DNA of 64,000 bases, taken from positions 245,428-309,427 of the forward strand of contig JBCCUL010000002.1 of the NCBI GenBank assembly GCA_039197065.1, written 5' to 3'. Positions 51,428-60,281 of this stretch are shown piece after piece (position 1 is the stretch's first letter; every line of letters starts with the position of its first letter). The position numbers and the translations under genes are program-made. The stretch is from JANQPX01 sp039197065 (GTDB lineage: Bacteria; Pseudomonadota; Alphaproteobacteria; Geminicoccales; Geminicoccaceae). Under the pieces are notes generated by a model. That model worked only from the letters and a program-made list of their open reading frames with translations. It was not told where the DNA came from and searched no databases.

Positions 51428-52894
51428 TCACTCGATGTGACCGGCGTCCTCCAGGATGAACTGCTGGAATTCGGCGACGGCATCCAGCGCTTCCTTGGCG
51501 CCGATCTGACCGGTGATCGCCTTGTCGAATTCTTCCTGCTGCTGGGTCAGAAGCTCGAAGAATTCGGGGATGTGCCAGACGTCCCGCTGCCAATCCAGCA
51601 TCTCGACATGCGCCCGATTCCAGGGGCGAAGGTCGTTATACTCGGGGTCGGCCATGACGCTCATCAGACCGGACTGGCCGCCATTGGCGACGAAGGTCTT
51701 CTGGGTCTCAGGGTTCAGCCACCATTTGACGACGTTCAAGGCTTCCTTGATCACCTCCTCGTCGTTCCAGGTGGTGAGCACGAAGGGCTGACCACCGATA
51801 TTGCCGGTTCGGTCGATCGAGCCGTCTTCTTTCCTGAGGCCTGGTGCGACGCCGAAAGCGGACTTGTCATGCACCGTCGAGGTGTTGGGATCCAGCACCG
51901 GCTCGCCTAGGCCGACCCAGTCGATGATCGCCGCGACCTTGCCCTGCATGTAGAGGTCCTGGATCACGAAGATATCCATCTGGCCGGTCTGGGCGACAGG
52001 CGGCATGTATTCGAGCAGCGAGAGATAGTGCTCGAAGGCCTCGACCGCGATGTCCGAGTTGACCACACCTTCCGCCTGGGCTTCGGGTGCGCCGGTTTCA
52101 TCCCAGATCGAACCGCCATACTGCCAGACGAACGCATTGGCCTGCATGGTCGAGAAGTCGTAGCCCTTACCGGCCTGATAGGCGATGCCGTAGAAGTCGT
52201 CGTCGGCCGTGCCGTCGCCGAGCGGCTCGCCTTGGGCGCGCTTGAAGTGCTCGCCGATGTCCCGCCAGGTATCCCAGTCGACGTCCTGCCAGTCCTCGTA
52301 GGTGCAGGGAAGTTTCTTGCCGAAGCTTTCCTGGAACGCTGCGGCCTCACCTTCGTGACAGAAGAGATCTTCGCGATAGAAGGTGACATAGGTGTCGGGG
52401 AATTGCGGGAAGCCGTAATAGCTGGTGTCGGGCGCCGGCCACTCGCCTGCTTCTTCGAGCTGGGCTCGCGTCTTGTGCGGATAGGTGGAGTAGGCCGAGA
52501 CGAGAACCGGATGCAGATCCTTCATGATCGCCGTCAGTTCCGGATCGTCCTTCATAAATTGGGTGAGATCCATGTAATAGCCGCCCTCGACGAAGGAGCC
52601 GAGCCACTGGCTGTCGGTGACGATCATTTGATATTTCTGCTCACCGGAGGTCAGCGAGGCGGCGACGCGCTCGTAGAAGCTCGGCCAGGGAATGAAGTCC
52701 ATGTCGAGCGTGGTGTTGTGGCCATCCGGCGACTGGTAGGTCTTGTCGAACTCCTCCTTCATGAACCGCGTCGGCGGCCAGTCGGGTGCAGCCATGGTGA
52801 TGGTGATGTCGGCGGCCATGAGACTGGTGGCGGCCGTGCTCGCCAGCAGGGCGCCGCCTGCCAGCGTCAAAACAAACTTTGATCCTTTTTGCAT
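51428..52894 (-). CDS. ABC transporter extracellular solute-binding protein, family 1
   Basis: 488 residues from ATG 52892-52894, which has GGAAGGGAGAC directly upstream; the longer frame upstream is not needed. A signal peptide ends near ATSLMA. The mature protein has the type 1 binding-protein pattern (QMIVTDSQWLGSFVEGGYYM, YGFPQFPDTYVTFYREDLFC, QYGGSIWDE, AALIDW-like segment AAIIDWVGLGEPVLDPN). At ~460 mature residues it is larger than most sugar-binding proteins, in the range of polyol and oligosaccharide binders. It is the second gene of the operon, after the 52959 ATPase. Confidence 0.9.
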   Translation of the reverse strand: MQKGSKFVLTLAGGALLASTAATSLMAADITITMAAPDWPPTRFMKEEFDKTYQSPDGHNTTLDMDFIPWPSFYERVAASLTSGEQKYQMIVTDSQWLGSFVEGGYYMDLTQFMKDDPELTAIMKDLHPVLVSAYSTYPHKTRAQLEEAGEWPAPDTSYYGFPQFPDTYVTFYREDLFCHEGEAAAFQESFGKKLPCTYEDWQDVDWDTWRDIGEHFKRAQGEPLGDGTADDDFYGIAYQAGKGYDFSTMQANAFVWQYGGSIWDETGAPEAQAEGVVNSDIAVEAFEHYLSLLEYMPPVAQTGQMDIFVIQDLYMQGKVAAIIDWVGLGEPVLDPNTSTVHDKSAFGVAPGLRKEDGSIDRTGNIGGQPFVLTTWNDEEVIKEALNVVKWWLNPETQKTFVANGGQSGLMSVMADPEYNDLRPWNRAHVEMLDWQRDVWHIPEFFELLTQQQEEFDKAITGQIGAKEALDAVAEFQQFILEDAGHIE

Positions 52895-52958
52895 CGTCTC
52901 CCTTCCTTTCTTCCTTTGTTTAAGCCTCTTATTTCGTCTTTCGTTCGCAAAGGTCGTT

Positions 52959-54047
52959 TCAGGCCAAGAGTCTGCCGCTCTCCCGATCGAAGAGATGGGC
53001 GGCATCGGGCTGGAACGCGACGGCGAGGTCCGCTCCTGTTGGAAAAGCGAGCGCCTCCTCTTCCGGCAGCGCCATCTTCATGACCGTGCCGCTTGCCTCG
53101 ATGTCCAGCACCGTGACGTCGCCGAGCGGCTCGACGAGATGGACCTTGCCGGCGATGCGATGCGCGCCGTCGCCGGCGCGTTCCGCAGGCGTCAGGTCAT
53201 GGGGACGAATGCCCAAGAAAACGTCGCCGTCCGCGAGATTTCGCCAGCGTGCCGCGTCGATCTCGCCGAACGGCAGGGCGATCACCGGCGATCCGCTATC
53301 GTCGCCGCGCATTTCGCCGGGCACCAGATTCATCGGCGGTGCGCCCACCATGGTGGCGACGAAGCTGTCGACGGGATTGTCGTAGAGTTCGTCGGGCGAA
53401 CCGGTCTGAACGATTTTGCCCTCGCGCAGCACGGCGATGCGCTCGCCCATCGACAGCGCCTCGAGCTGGTCCGGCGTGGCGTAGACCATGGTCATGCCGA
53501 TTTCGCGATGCAGACGCTTGAACTCCGCCCGCGTCTCGTGACGAAGCTTGGCGTCAAGATTGGTCAGTGGCTCGTCCAGGAGCAGGAGCTCCGGGTTCTG
53601 GATGAGCGCCCGTCCGATGGCGAGGCGCTGCTGCTCGCCGCCGGACATGGTGTTGGGCTTGCGATCGAGCGTGTGGGTGATTTTGAGCATCGAGGCGATC
53701 CGCTCAATCGATCCGGCCATCTCCTGTGCGGGGGTCTTCTTCTGCTTCAGGGGATAGGCCAGATTGTCCCGGACCGTGAGATGGGGATAGAGCGCGAAGG
53801 TCTGAAAGATCATGGCCATGCCACGGCCCTGGACGGGCGCATTCGTCAGGTCTCTATCGCCGAACATGACGGAGCCCGCCTCGGGCCGTTCGAGGCCGGC
53901 AATGGTGCGCAGCGTGGTGGTCTTGCCGGCGGCGCTTGGGCCTAGAATGGCGAAGAACTCGCCTTCTCGTACGTCGAGATCGACACCGTCAAGCGCAACG
54001 ACGTCGCCGTAATGCTTGACCAGTCCATCCAGTCGAAGTGAAGCCAT
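52959..54047 (-). CDS. CUT1-type ABC transporter ATP-binding protein, variant switch His
   Basis: 362 residues, first gene of the operon. Walker A is GPSAAGKT (36-43), the signature MSGGEQQR (134-141) is canonical and Walker B is LLLLDEP (154-160). The switch position reads VYATPDQLEAL, with Pro192 where nearly all MalK-type proteins have His (THDQ). The codon is CCG in the given sequence. A TOBE domain fills the C-terminus (about 235-362). In a heterodimer with the 48109 ATPase, the missing His and the degenerate LAEGE signature would fall in the same composite ATP site. About 270 bp upstream separate it from phaC, divergently. Confidence 0.9.
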   Translation of the reverse strand: MASLRLDGLVKHYGDVVALDGVDLDVREGEFFAILGPSAAGKTTTLRTIAGLERPEAGSVMFGDRDLTNAPVQGRGMAMIFQTFALYPHLTVRDNLAYPLKQKKTPAQEMAGSIERIASMLKITHTLDRKPNTMSGGEQQRLAIGRALIQNPELLLLDEPLTNLDAKLRHETRAEFKRLHREIGMTMVYATPDQLEALSMGERIAVLREGKIVQTGSPDELYDNPVDSFVATMVGAPPMNLVPGEMRGDDSGSPVIALPFGEIDAARWRNLADGDVFLGIRPHDLTPAERAGDGAHRIAGKVHLVEPLGDVTVLDIEASGTVMKMALPEEEALAFPTGADLAVAFQPDAAHLFDRESGRLLA

Positions 54048-54317
54048 CTAGCCCCGGTACCCGTCGGCGGTGACGAGCCGCTGAAGCCGCAAGTGCAAAA
54101 CCGATCGTCGAACCATCAGCCCCCCTGTAACGAGCTATTTTTTACATCGTAAGAGCGTCCGGGCGAAGAAGGCAACTGTTTGCACGCCGTTTGGCCGGGG
54201 TTTGTCGCATTCCCGGCGGTGGCCAGCAGCGTCAAGCCGCCGATGGTGTAAAAAGCACCTATTCGCTAGGGTGCGCATCACGCCCATGGGACCAAATGCC
54301 GAAACCGGACGCCGCCG

Positions 54318-56114
54318 ATGACCGAAAGCGACAAGCAGAGCCCTGATGAACTGGCAAGAGAGATTGGTGTTCTGACCGAACGGAGCCAGCGCGCGATCCA
54401 GGACTTTTGGCAGCGCCAGCTGGAAGACCAGGCCGAAGACGGCTTCTCCCTGATCGATCAGAACGCCGTCTCCAAAGCCTTCTTCGACTTCAGCGCTAAG
54501 CTGATGGCGGATCCGGCGAAACTGGCGGAGGCGCAGCTTGCGTTCTGGCAGGGGCAGGCGGATCTCTGGCAGCGCGCCATGCAGCGGGTCCGGGGCGAAC
54601 CGACCGAACCTCTGGTCGAGGCTGAGCGCGGCGACCGGCGCTTTCGGGATCCTGCCTGGGACGATGAGCTGCTGTTCGACTACATCAAACAGTCCTATCT
54701 GCTCAGCGCCGATTGGCTGCGCGGACTTGTCGACAAGGTCGAGGGGCAGGATCCGGAGACCCATGAGCGCGTTGCGTTCTATACGCGACAGTTCATCTCG
54801 GCGATGTCGCCAACCAATTTCGCGTTGACCAATCCCGCCGTACTGGAGAAGGCGAAGGAGACCGGCGGACAGAATCTGATCGACGGCCTGAAGCATCTGC
54901 TCACCGATCTCGAGCGCGGCAAAGGCCGTCTCAAGATCAGCATGGTCGATGAACAGGCCTTCGAGGTCGGCAAGAACGTGGCGGCCAGCGAAGGGCAGGT
55001 CATCTATCAGAACGACCTGATGCAGCTGATCCAATATGCGCCGACGACGGAAACGGTGTTCAAGCGGCCGCTTCTTCTGGTGCCGCCCTGGATCAACAAG
55101 TTTTACGTCCTCGATCTGCAGCCGAAGAACAGCTTCATCAGGCACGCCGTCGAGCAGGGGCATACGGTGTTCGTGATCTCCTGGGCCAACCCTTCGGAGC
55201 AGCATGGGCGGAAGACCTTCGAGGACTACCTGCTCGAGGGACCGCTTGCCGCCATGAACGCCATCGACAAGGCGACCGGCGAGGGCGAGATCAACATCCT
55301 CGGTTTTTGCATCGGTGGCATTCTGGTCAGCACGCTGCTCGGCCACCTCGCAGCCAGAGGCGAGAGCGGCCGCGTCAAGTCGGCGACGTTCCTGACCTCG
55401 CTTTTCGACTTCAAGGATGTCGGCGAGGCGCGCGTCTTCATCGATGACGATCAGATCGCCCAGATCGAGCGTCACACCGACGAGAAGGGTTATCTCGAGA
55501 GCCGTCACATGGCCGACATGTTCTCGATGATGCGCGAGAACGACCTGATCTGGTCCTTCGTGGTCAATAACTATCTGATGGGCCGCGAGCCCATGGCCTT
55601 CGATCTTCTCTATTGGAACGCGGACAGCACACGCATGCCTGCGGCCATGCTGGTCTATTATCTAAAGACCTTCTATCAGGAGAACCGCCTGCGCCTGCCT
55701 GGCGGCTTGACGCTCGCCGGCACACCGATCGACCTCGGCAAGGTGAAGACGCCGAGCTATCTCATGGCCGCCAAGGACGACCATATCGCGCCTTGGAAAA
55801 GCTGCTATCCCGGCGCAAAGCTGCTCGGCGGCCCAACAAGGTTCGTGCTCGCGGCGTCCGGCCATATCGCCGGGGTAATCAATCCGCCGGCCGCCAAGAA
55901 ATATGGCCATTGGACCAATGCAAAGCTGCCTGAAGACGCGGACGACTGGCTGGAGGCGGCCGCCTGGCATGACGGTTCCTGGTGGCCGGACTGGTATCGC
56001 TGGCTGAAGCCGAAAGGCGGTAAGCAGGTGCCGGCGAGGGTGATCGGCAGCGGCAAACTGAAGCCGATCGAACCGGCGCCCGGCTCCTACGTGAAGATCC
56101 GGGTCAGCGATTAA
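54318..56114 (+). CDS. phaC: Class I poly(3-hydroxyalkanoate) synthase
   Basis: 598 residues, typical of class I PhaC. The N-terminal region (about 25-110) is the PhaC-N domain (AFFDFSAKLMADPAKLAEAQ). The alpha/beta-hydrolase core has the lipase-like box LGFCIGGILVS with the active-site Cys, the Asp in AAKDDHIAPWKS and the His in ASGHIAGVINPP. It polymerises 3-hydroxyacyl-CoA into storage granules. phaA and phaB are not in the window. It is convergent with the DUF6489 gene. Confidence 0.96.
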   Translation: MTESDKQSPDELAREIGVLTERSQRAIQDFWQRQLEDQAEDGFSLIDQNAVSKAFFDFSAKLMADPAKLAEAQLAFWQGQADLWQRAMQRVRGEPTEPLVEAERGDRRFRDPAWDDELLFDYIKQSYLLSADWLRGLVDKVEGQDPETHERVAFYTRQFISAMSPTNFALTNPAVLEKAKETGGQNLIDGLKHLLTDLERGKGRLKISMVDEQAFEVGKNVAASEGQVIYQNDLMQLIQYAPTTETVFKRPLLLVPPWINKFYVLDLQPKNSFIRHAVEQGHTVFVISWANPSEQHGRKTFEDYLLEGPLAAMNAIDKATGEGEINILGFCIGGILVSTLLGHLAARGESGRVKSATFLTSLFDFKDVGEARVFIDDDQIAQIERHTDEKGYLESRHMADMFSMMRENDLIWSFVVNNYLMGREPMAFDLLYWNADSTRMPAAMLVYYLKTFYQENRLRLPGGLTLAGTPIDLGKVKTPSYLMAAKDDHIAPWKSCYPGAKLLGGPTRFVLAASGHIAGVINPPAAKKYGHWTNAKLPEDADDWLEAAAWHDGSWWPDWYRWLKPKGGKQVPARVIGSGKLKPIEPAPGSYVKIRVSD

Positions 56115-56143
56115 GGCCGAACGAGACCAGGTGGTCGCCGCTG

Positions 56144-56422
56144 TTAGCCTTTCTTGCCTTTGGCATCGTCGGACGACGTCGTCGCACCGGCCATGCCGGT
56201 CATGAACTGGCGCCAGAACTGTTCTTGAACCTGGCCCAATCCCTTGATGCTCTCGGGAAGCCACTGCTGCAGCATGGCCTCGGGGTCGGTGCTTGCCAGA
56301 TATTTCGAAAGTTGTTGCTGAAGCTGGGCGAGGAGTTCGTCCTGCATCGGCGCGATGTTGGGAAGACCGAGAAAGGCCCGGGCTTCCTCAGGCGTGCAGT
56401 CGATGTCGACCGTGATTTTCAT
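56144..56422 (-). CDS. DUF6489 family small protein
   Basis: 92 residues beginning MKITVDIDCTPEEARAFLGL, the pattern of DUF6489, followed by an amphipathic helix (LAQLQQQLSKYLASTDPEAM) and a segment GLGQVQEQFWRQFMTGMAGA. The tail is lysine/glycine-rich. These small proteins of Alphaproteobacteria often lie next to phaC, as here (30 bp apart, convergent), and the phasin-like helices could bind PHA granules; that role is inference. Confidence 0.75.
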   Translation of the reverse strand: MKITVDIDCTPEEARAFLGLPNIAPMQDELLAQLQQQLSKYLASTDPEAMLQQWLPESIKGLGQVQEQFWRQFMTGMAGATTSSDDAKGKKG

Positions 56423-56475
56423 AGATTAAGCTCTCTACGCTTGCTGCGGGTGGCCAACCGAACCTAGAGCTCCTT

Positions 56476-57258
56476 TTAGGAGCCGCTTCGCTCCATCATC
56501 ACCTGGCCGTTCGGATCCACGATCTGCAGGGAAAGAGGACCGAGACCGTTCGCCACCGACTGCCAGCGCTCGAAGAGCGCATTCATGTAGCTGCTCTGAC
56601 CGGCTTCTGGAACCCTGGCCCAGGTCTCGGTCGCCAGCACCTGGACGCCGCCGCCGCCGGTGGAACGGACATCGTTGAAGAGTTCGATGCCGGCGACAGA
56701 GACGGCCCGATCGTTCAGATCCGAAACCGTCTCGCGAAAACTCTTGACGGCGGCTGGCTCGTCATTCAGCGGAACGGCCGCGGCCTGGGTCGTCGCCTCG
56801 GGCTGCACGGCCGCTTGCGCACCATCTGTTCCGATCGCTGCCGATCGCGTGGCCGCTTTCGCCAGGGCCGGGCCCCCTGAGTTCTCGGCTGCGGGCGAAA
56901 CAGCGGCCGTCGATACCGCAGGCGCTTCTGGCGCCTTTGGGGCGGGAGCCGGTGCCGGCGCAGCGTTGACCTTGACGGATCCGGGCTCCGTCAGCAGCGG
57001 GCTGAAAATCCAGCCGCGTTTGTTGCGGTTGGGGAATTCCACGAAAAGCCAGTCACCCTTGGCGGCGATCTCGACGATCTCCTCGCCCGGGTTGATGGTC
57101 ATGATGATGTCGGTGTTGGTGCTCGGACCGGAGCGTATATTGACGTTTTGGCGATCGACAGCCCAGACATCGCCTTCGTCGGCGCTGGCGAGGCCTAAAG
57201 GCCAAACCGTAAAGCCGACAAGGGCGGTCAATGGTGCTGCAACGATGGCCAGTCTCAT
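56476..57258 (-). CDS. SH3 domain-containing periplasmic protein
   Basis: About 260 residues from ATG 57256-57258, which has GGAG six bases upstream; ATGs two and four codons earlier are possible. A signal peptide (AIVAAPLTALVGFTVWPLGL) is followed by a bacterial SH3 domain (VNIRSGPSTNTDIIMTINPG, KGDWLFVEFPNRNKRGWIFS). A Pro/Ala-rich linker follows, and the C-terminal 70 residues have no recognisable domain. SH3b domains usually bind peptidoglycan or peptides in the periplasm. Confidence 0.78.
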   Translation of the reverse strand: MRLAIVAAPLTALVGFTVWPLGLASADEGDVWAVDRQNVNIRSGPSTNTDIIMTINPGEEIVEIAAKGDWLFVEFPNRNKRGWIFSPLLTEPGSVKVNAAPAPAPAPKAPEAPAVSTAAVSPAAENSGGPALAKAATRSAAIGTDGAQAAVQPEATTQAAAVPLNDEPAAVKSFRETVSDLNDRAVSVAGIELFNDVRSTGGGGVQVLATETWARVPEAGQSSYMNALFERWQSVANGLGPLSLQIVDPNGQVMMERSGS

Positions 57259-57659
57259 CGGCATCTCCATATTCCGGCACACAAATTTACCGACGATCGT
57301 CGCCGGCATAGACGAGAGATTCAGGCCCAATAGCAAGGGCTTACTAAGTTCCTACCATTCCGATCAGAACGTCGAGGGCCCGATGCCGAAACTGATCTAA
57401 CCGGGATGGACAGCGACCTGACCAATAACGACAATGTGCATCGAAATAACCTCGAAATTATCGGACTGCAAGAGGCAAGAGGGCTCGGCACCGCCAAACC
57501 GGGACGGCGGCAGCAAGGCTGGGAACATCATGGAATGAATTGCTTGCAGCGCGATTTTTTTGAGCGTTGCAAGCAACTTAAGATGGTGCCTTTCGGCAGT
57601 GATCATCGATGGATTGTGCGTGTTGTCGTGAGCATCAATGAGGGGTTTTGGGAGGGCAA
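57259..57659. other. Intergenic region between divergent SH3 and GFA genes
   Basis: About 400 bp. It contains the hairpin at 57540-57576, described separately. Nothing else is recognisable: a possible short frame at 57406-57663 lacks a motif. The SH3 and GFA promoters should be here. Confidence 0.4.
57540..57576. promoter_or_regulatory. Hairpin with T-rich loop upstream of the GFA gene
   Basis: A 13-bp stem (57540-57552 with 57564-57576, one G-T wobble) closes an 11-base loop containing seven T in a row. It lies about 84 bp upstream of the GFA start. The T-run is in the loop, not after the stem, so this is not a normal terminator; a regulatory RNA structure or a protein-binding palindrome is possible. 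Confidence 0.35.
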
Positions 57660-58088
57660 ATGATGAGCGATGAGCAACCCGTAAGAACCGGTTCCTGCCT
57701 TTGCGGTAACGTCCGGTATCGGATCAACGGTCCCATGAGGCAAGTGGTTGGATGCCATTGCGGCCAGTGCCGAAAGCAGACCGGTCATTACATGGCGGCG
57801 ACCGGCGTGCGCATGAAGTATTTCGAGATGATCGAGGATCGCGGGCTGACCTGGTATCGGGCGAGCGACAAGGCCAGGCGGGGTTTTTGCGGCAAATGCG
57901 GCTCGACCCTTTTCTGGCAGGCCGATGGCGCTGATCACATTGCGATCGCGGCTGGGGCTCTAGACGGCGATTCGGGCCTGGTGACCGCCGCCCATATCTT
58001 CGTTGCCGACAAAGGGGATTACTACAGACTGGACGATGATCTGCCGCAATATGATCAGGACGGCGAGAAGGTGCCGCTTCCCGACTGA
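57660..58088 (+). CDS. GFA family (CENP-V/GFA) zinc-binding protein
   Basis: 142 residues from ATG 57660, preceded by GGAGGG. Zinc ligands are arranged as in the GFA fold: CLCGNVRY, GCHCGQCRKQTG and FCGKCGSTLFWQ. The family includes glutathione-dependent formaldehyde-activating enzymes, but most members have unknown function. No formaldehyde-oxidation genes are adjacent, so the specific function is not assigned. Confidence 0.88.
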   Translation: MMSDEQPVRTGSCLCGNVRYRINGPMRQVVGCHCGQCRKQTGHYMAATGVRMKYFEMIEDRGLTWYRASDKARRGFCGKCGSTLFWQADGADHIAIAAGALDGDSGLVTAAHIFVADKGDYYRLDDDLPQYDQDGEKVPLPD

Positions 58089-58127
58089 CGGTCGTTGTGC
58101 GAGTCGCGATCGTAGCATGAGCCGCGG

Positions 58128-59429
58128 TCAAACAGCGAAAAGATCATCCAGCTCGCTGTAATCAGGAAGCGTCCGGTCGATCGGCAGACCGTTTCGCAGC
58201 ACGATGCGATCGGCTGCTGGGCGCGACAGCAGTTCGTTGGCGTTTCGCGCCTTGAAAAGGATCATGTCGGCAGGGGCGCCGATCTTGAGGCGTCCACGGT
58301 TTTGAAGGCCCATGATATCGGCGGGCGTGGCGGTTACCGCGCGCGGCCAAGTGCCGAGCGGCCGGTCGAGATGGCCGATGCGTGTCGCCTCGCGGAACAC
58401 TTCCAGCATGTCGTGATCACCATAGGCATAGAAGGGATCCCGGCAATTGTCGGAGGCGAGCGCCACCTCCGTGCCTTGTTCCGCAAGTTCGTGGAGAAGC
58501 GTGACGCCCCGCCAGCGCGGCGTTCGCGCGGGTATGCGATCCTGCAGATAGAGATTGCACATCGGCAGGCTTACGACGGCGATCCCCGCATCGCGCAACA
58601 GACCCAAAGTCTCCGCTACCACCCGTGGCGGTTGGCGGGAAAGCGAGCAGCAGTGGCCGCAGGTGATTTTTCCCGGGAAGTTGAGACGAAGCGCTGTCCT
58701 GGCGATGGTGGCGAGCGATGTCGCGAAGGGATCGTCGGTCTCGTCCACATGAAAATCGAGGTCGAGGCCGCGCTCGGCCGCGAGGCGGAAGACGTGATCG
58801 AGCCTCGCCTCGAGATCCGGGACCATAAATGTCGCGGCGCCCAGGATACCGCCGGCCTCGGCCACAAGATCCGCGATCTCTGTTGCTACCGGTTCGACCA
58901 TCTCATCGATCGGCATCAGGGATGCAGCCTGCAGCGCGATACGATCGGCCCATGCCTCGCGAAGCTCCGAAAAAACCGGCCAGGAGATACCATGCTGCGG
59001 CGGCTGGCTGTCGATGTGGGTGCGAATGGCGACCGTGCCCTGGGCGTAAGCGCAGCGCAGACCGAATTCAAAGCGCCGGCGGACGTCTTCCGCCGTCCAG
59101 TTCGCTCGGCGATCGGCGCGCACCGCATCAAGAGCGCTGTCGAAGGTGCCGTCGGGATTCTCCGCGCGCGGCCAGATATGCCCCTTGTCCAGATGGGTAT
59201 GCAGATCCACGAAACCCGGCCACACCGTTCCAGCCGACAGCGTCGGCAGGCTGGCTCGTGGCACGGGCGGGCTGGACGCTGCTGCGCTGCCTGGCTCGGA
59301 GATCTTGGCGATGTTGCCGGCGCGGATCTCGATGTCGACGATGACGTTGCCCTCGTCGCCGTCCCGGCCTTCGAGGAGGCAGGCGGGGACGTTGGCGTTG
59401 GGGATCAGAAGGTCGAGACCTGCTGTCAT
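58128..59429 (-). CDS. Cytosine-deaminase-like amidohydrolase
   Basis: 433 residues of the amidohydrolase superfamily. The metal site starts with GFVDLHTHLDKGHIWP (HxH), continues with LDFHVDETDD and CGHCCSLS, and the catalytic Asp region is ALASDNCRDPFYAYGDHDML, which resembles CodA (cytosine deaminase). C-terminal composite beta-sheet segments (GAPADMILFKARNANELLSR) are complete. It hydrolyses the amine of cytosine or a related pyrimidine. It starts 3 bp after the permease gene stop, so it is co-transcribed with an SsuC-like permease and an SsuB-like ATPase. Confidence 0.85.
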   Translation of the reverse strand: MTAGLDLLIPNANVPACLLEGRDGDEGNVIVDIEIRAGNIAKISEPGSAAASSPPVPRASLPTLSAGTVWPGFVDLHTHLDKGHIWPRAENPDGTFDSALDAVRADRRANWTAEDVRRRFEFGLRCAYAQGTVAIRTHIDSQPPQHGISWPVFSELREAWADRIALQAASLMPIDEMVEPVATEIADLVAEAGGILGAATFMVPDLEARLDHVFRLAAERGLDLDFHVDETDDPFATSLATIARTALRLNFPGKITCGHCCSLSRQPPRVVAETLGLLRDAGIAVVSLPMCNLYLQDRIPARTPRWRGVTLLHELAEQGTEVALASDNCRDPFYAYGDHDMLEVFREATRIGHLDRPLGTWPRAVTATPADIMGLQNRGRLKIGAPADMILFKARNANELLSRPAADRIVLRNGLPIDRTLPDYSELDDLFAV

Positions 59430-59432
59430 GGA

Positions 59433-60281
59433 TCAGCGTTCCCGCTTGATGGCGCTCTCATGCCACTTGCGCAACAGGAGGTGTGAGAGCAGGGAAAACG
59501 ACAAAAAAATCAGGATGCCGGTGACCGAGATCAGGATCAGGGACGCGAACATGCGCGGGATGTTCAGCCGGTAACCAGCCTCCAAGATGCGATAGGCCAG
59601 TCCCGATCCGGAGCCTGCCGTGCCGGCGGCGAACTCGGCGACGATCGCGCCGATCAGGGAGAGGCCGCCCGCTATCTTGAGGCCACCCAGAAAATAGGGC
59701 ATGGCCGCAGGCAGGCGAAGATGGCGAAGCGTCTGCCAGCGGCTGGCGCCGTAGAGCCGATAGAGATCGACCAGATTGTGATCGGCGCTCTTCAGGCCGA
59801 GGGTCGTGTTGGCCAGGATCGGAAAGAATGCGACGATCCAGGCGCAGATCAGCTGTGCCGTGAGCGTGTTGTCGACATAGATCAGGATCAGGGGCGTGAT
59901 TGCGATGACCGGCGTCACCTGCAAGGTCACCGCAAACGGAAACAGGCTGCGTTCGATCCAGGGTGACAGGTCGAACAGAATGGCTAGTCCGACGCCGCCG
60001 ATGATGGCGATGAGCAAGGCGGAAAAGGTGATGCGCAGCGTGATCAGCAAGGAGCCGTAAAGCGTGCTCCAATCCTCGATCAGGCTGTTCAGCACGAGAC
60101 CGGGGCCGGGCAGGATGTAATGGGGGATGTCGTTGATGCGGACGATCAGGTCCCAGGCCAAAATGGCGGCTGCCCCGATCATGAGCGGGATGACGATCCT
60201 GAGAATCCGTTCGCGCCGCTCGTCGCCATCTGTCGCCGCCGGCTGTTTCGATGATCGGGCAAGCCCTGATGCTTCGCTCAT
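59433..60281 (-). CDS. ABC transporter permease (SsuC/ThiX-like)
   Basis: 282 residues, six membrane helices. The ATPase-docking loop is LYRLYGASRWQTLRHLRLPA followed by AMPYFLGGLKIAGGLSLIGA. This is the TauC/SsuC/ThiX family that imports sulfonates, nitrate or pyrimidine precursors. Coupling to a cytosine-deaminase-like enzyme suggests a pyrimidine-type substrate. The start overlaps the ATPase stop by 4 bp. Confidence 0.9.
   Translation of the reverse strand: MSEASGLARSSKQPAATDGDERRERILRIVIPLMIGAAAILAWDLIVRINDIPHYILPGPGLVLNSLIEDWSTLYGSLLITLRITFSALLIAIIGGVGLAILFDLSPWIERSLFPFAVTLQVTPVIAITPLILIYVDNTLTAQLICAWIVAFFPILANTTLGLKSADHNLVDLYRLYGASRWQTLRHLRLPAAMPYFLGGLKIAGGLSLIGAIVAEFAAGTAGSGSGLAYRILEAGYRLNIPRMFASLILISVTGILIFLSFSLLSHLLLRKWHESAIKRER

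Noticed and set aside
54135..55508. A 457-codon minus-strand frame opposite phaC
   Set aside because: PhaC on the plus strand has all catalytic motifs; the opposite frame has none.
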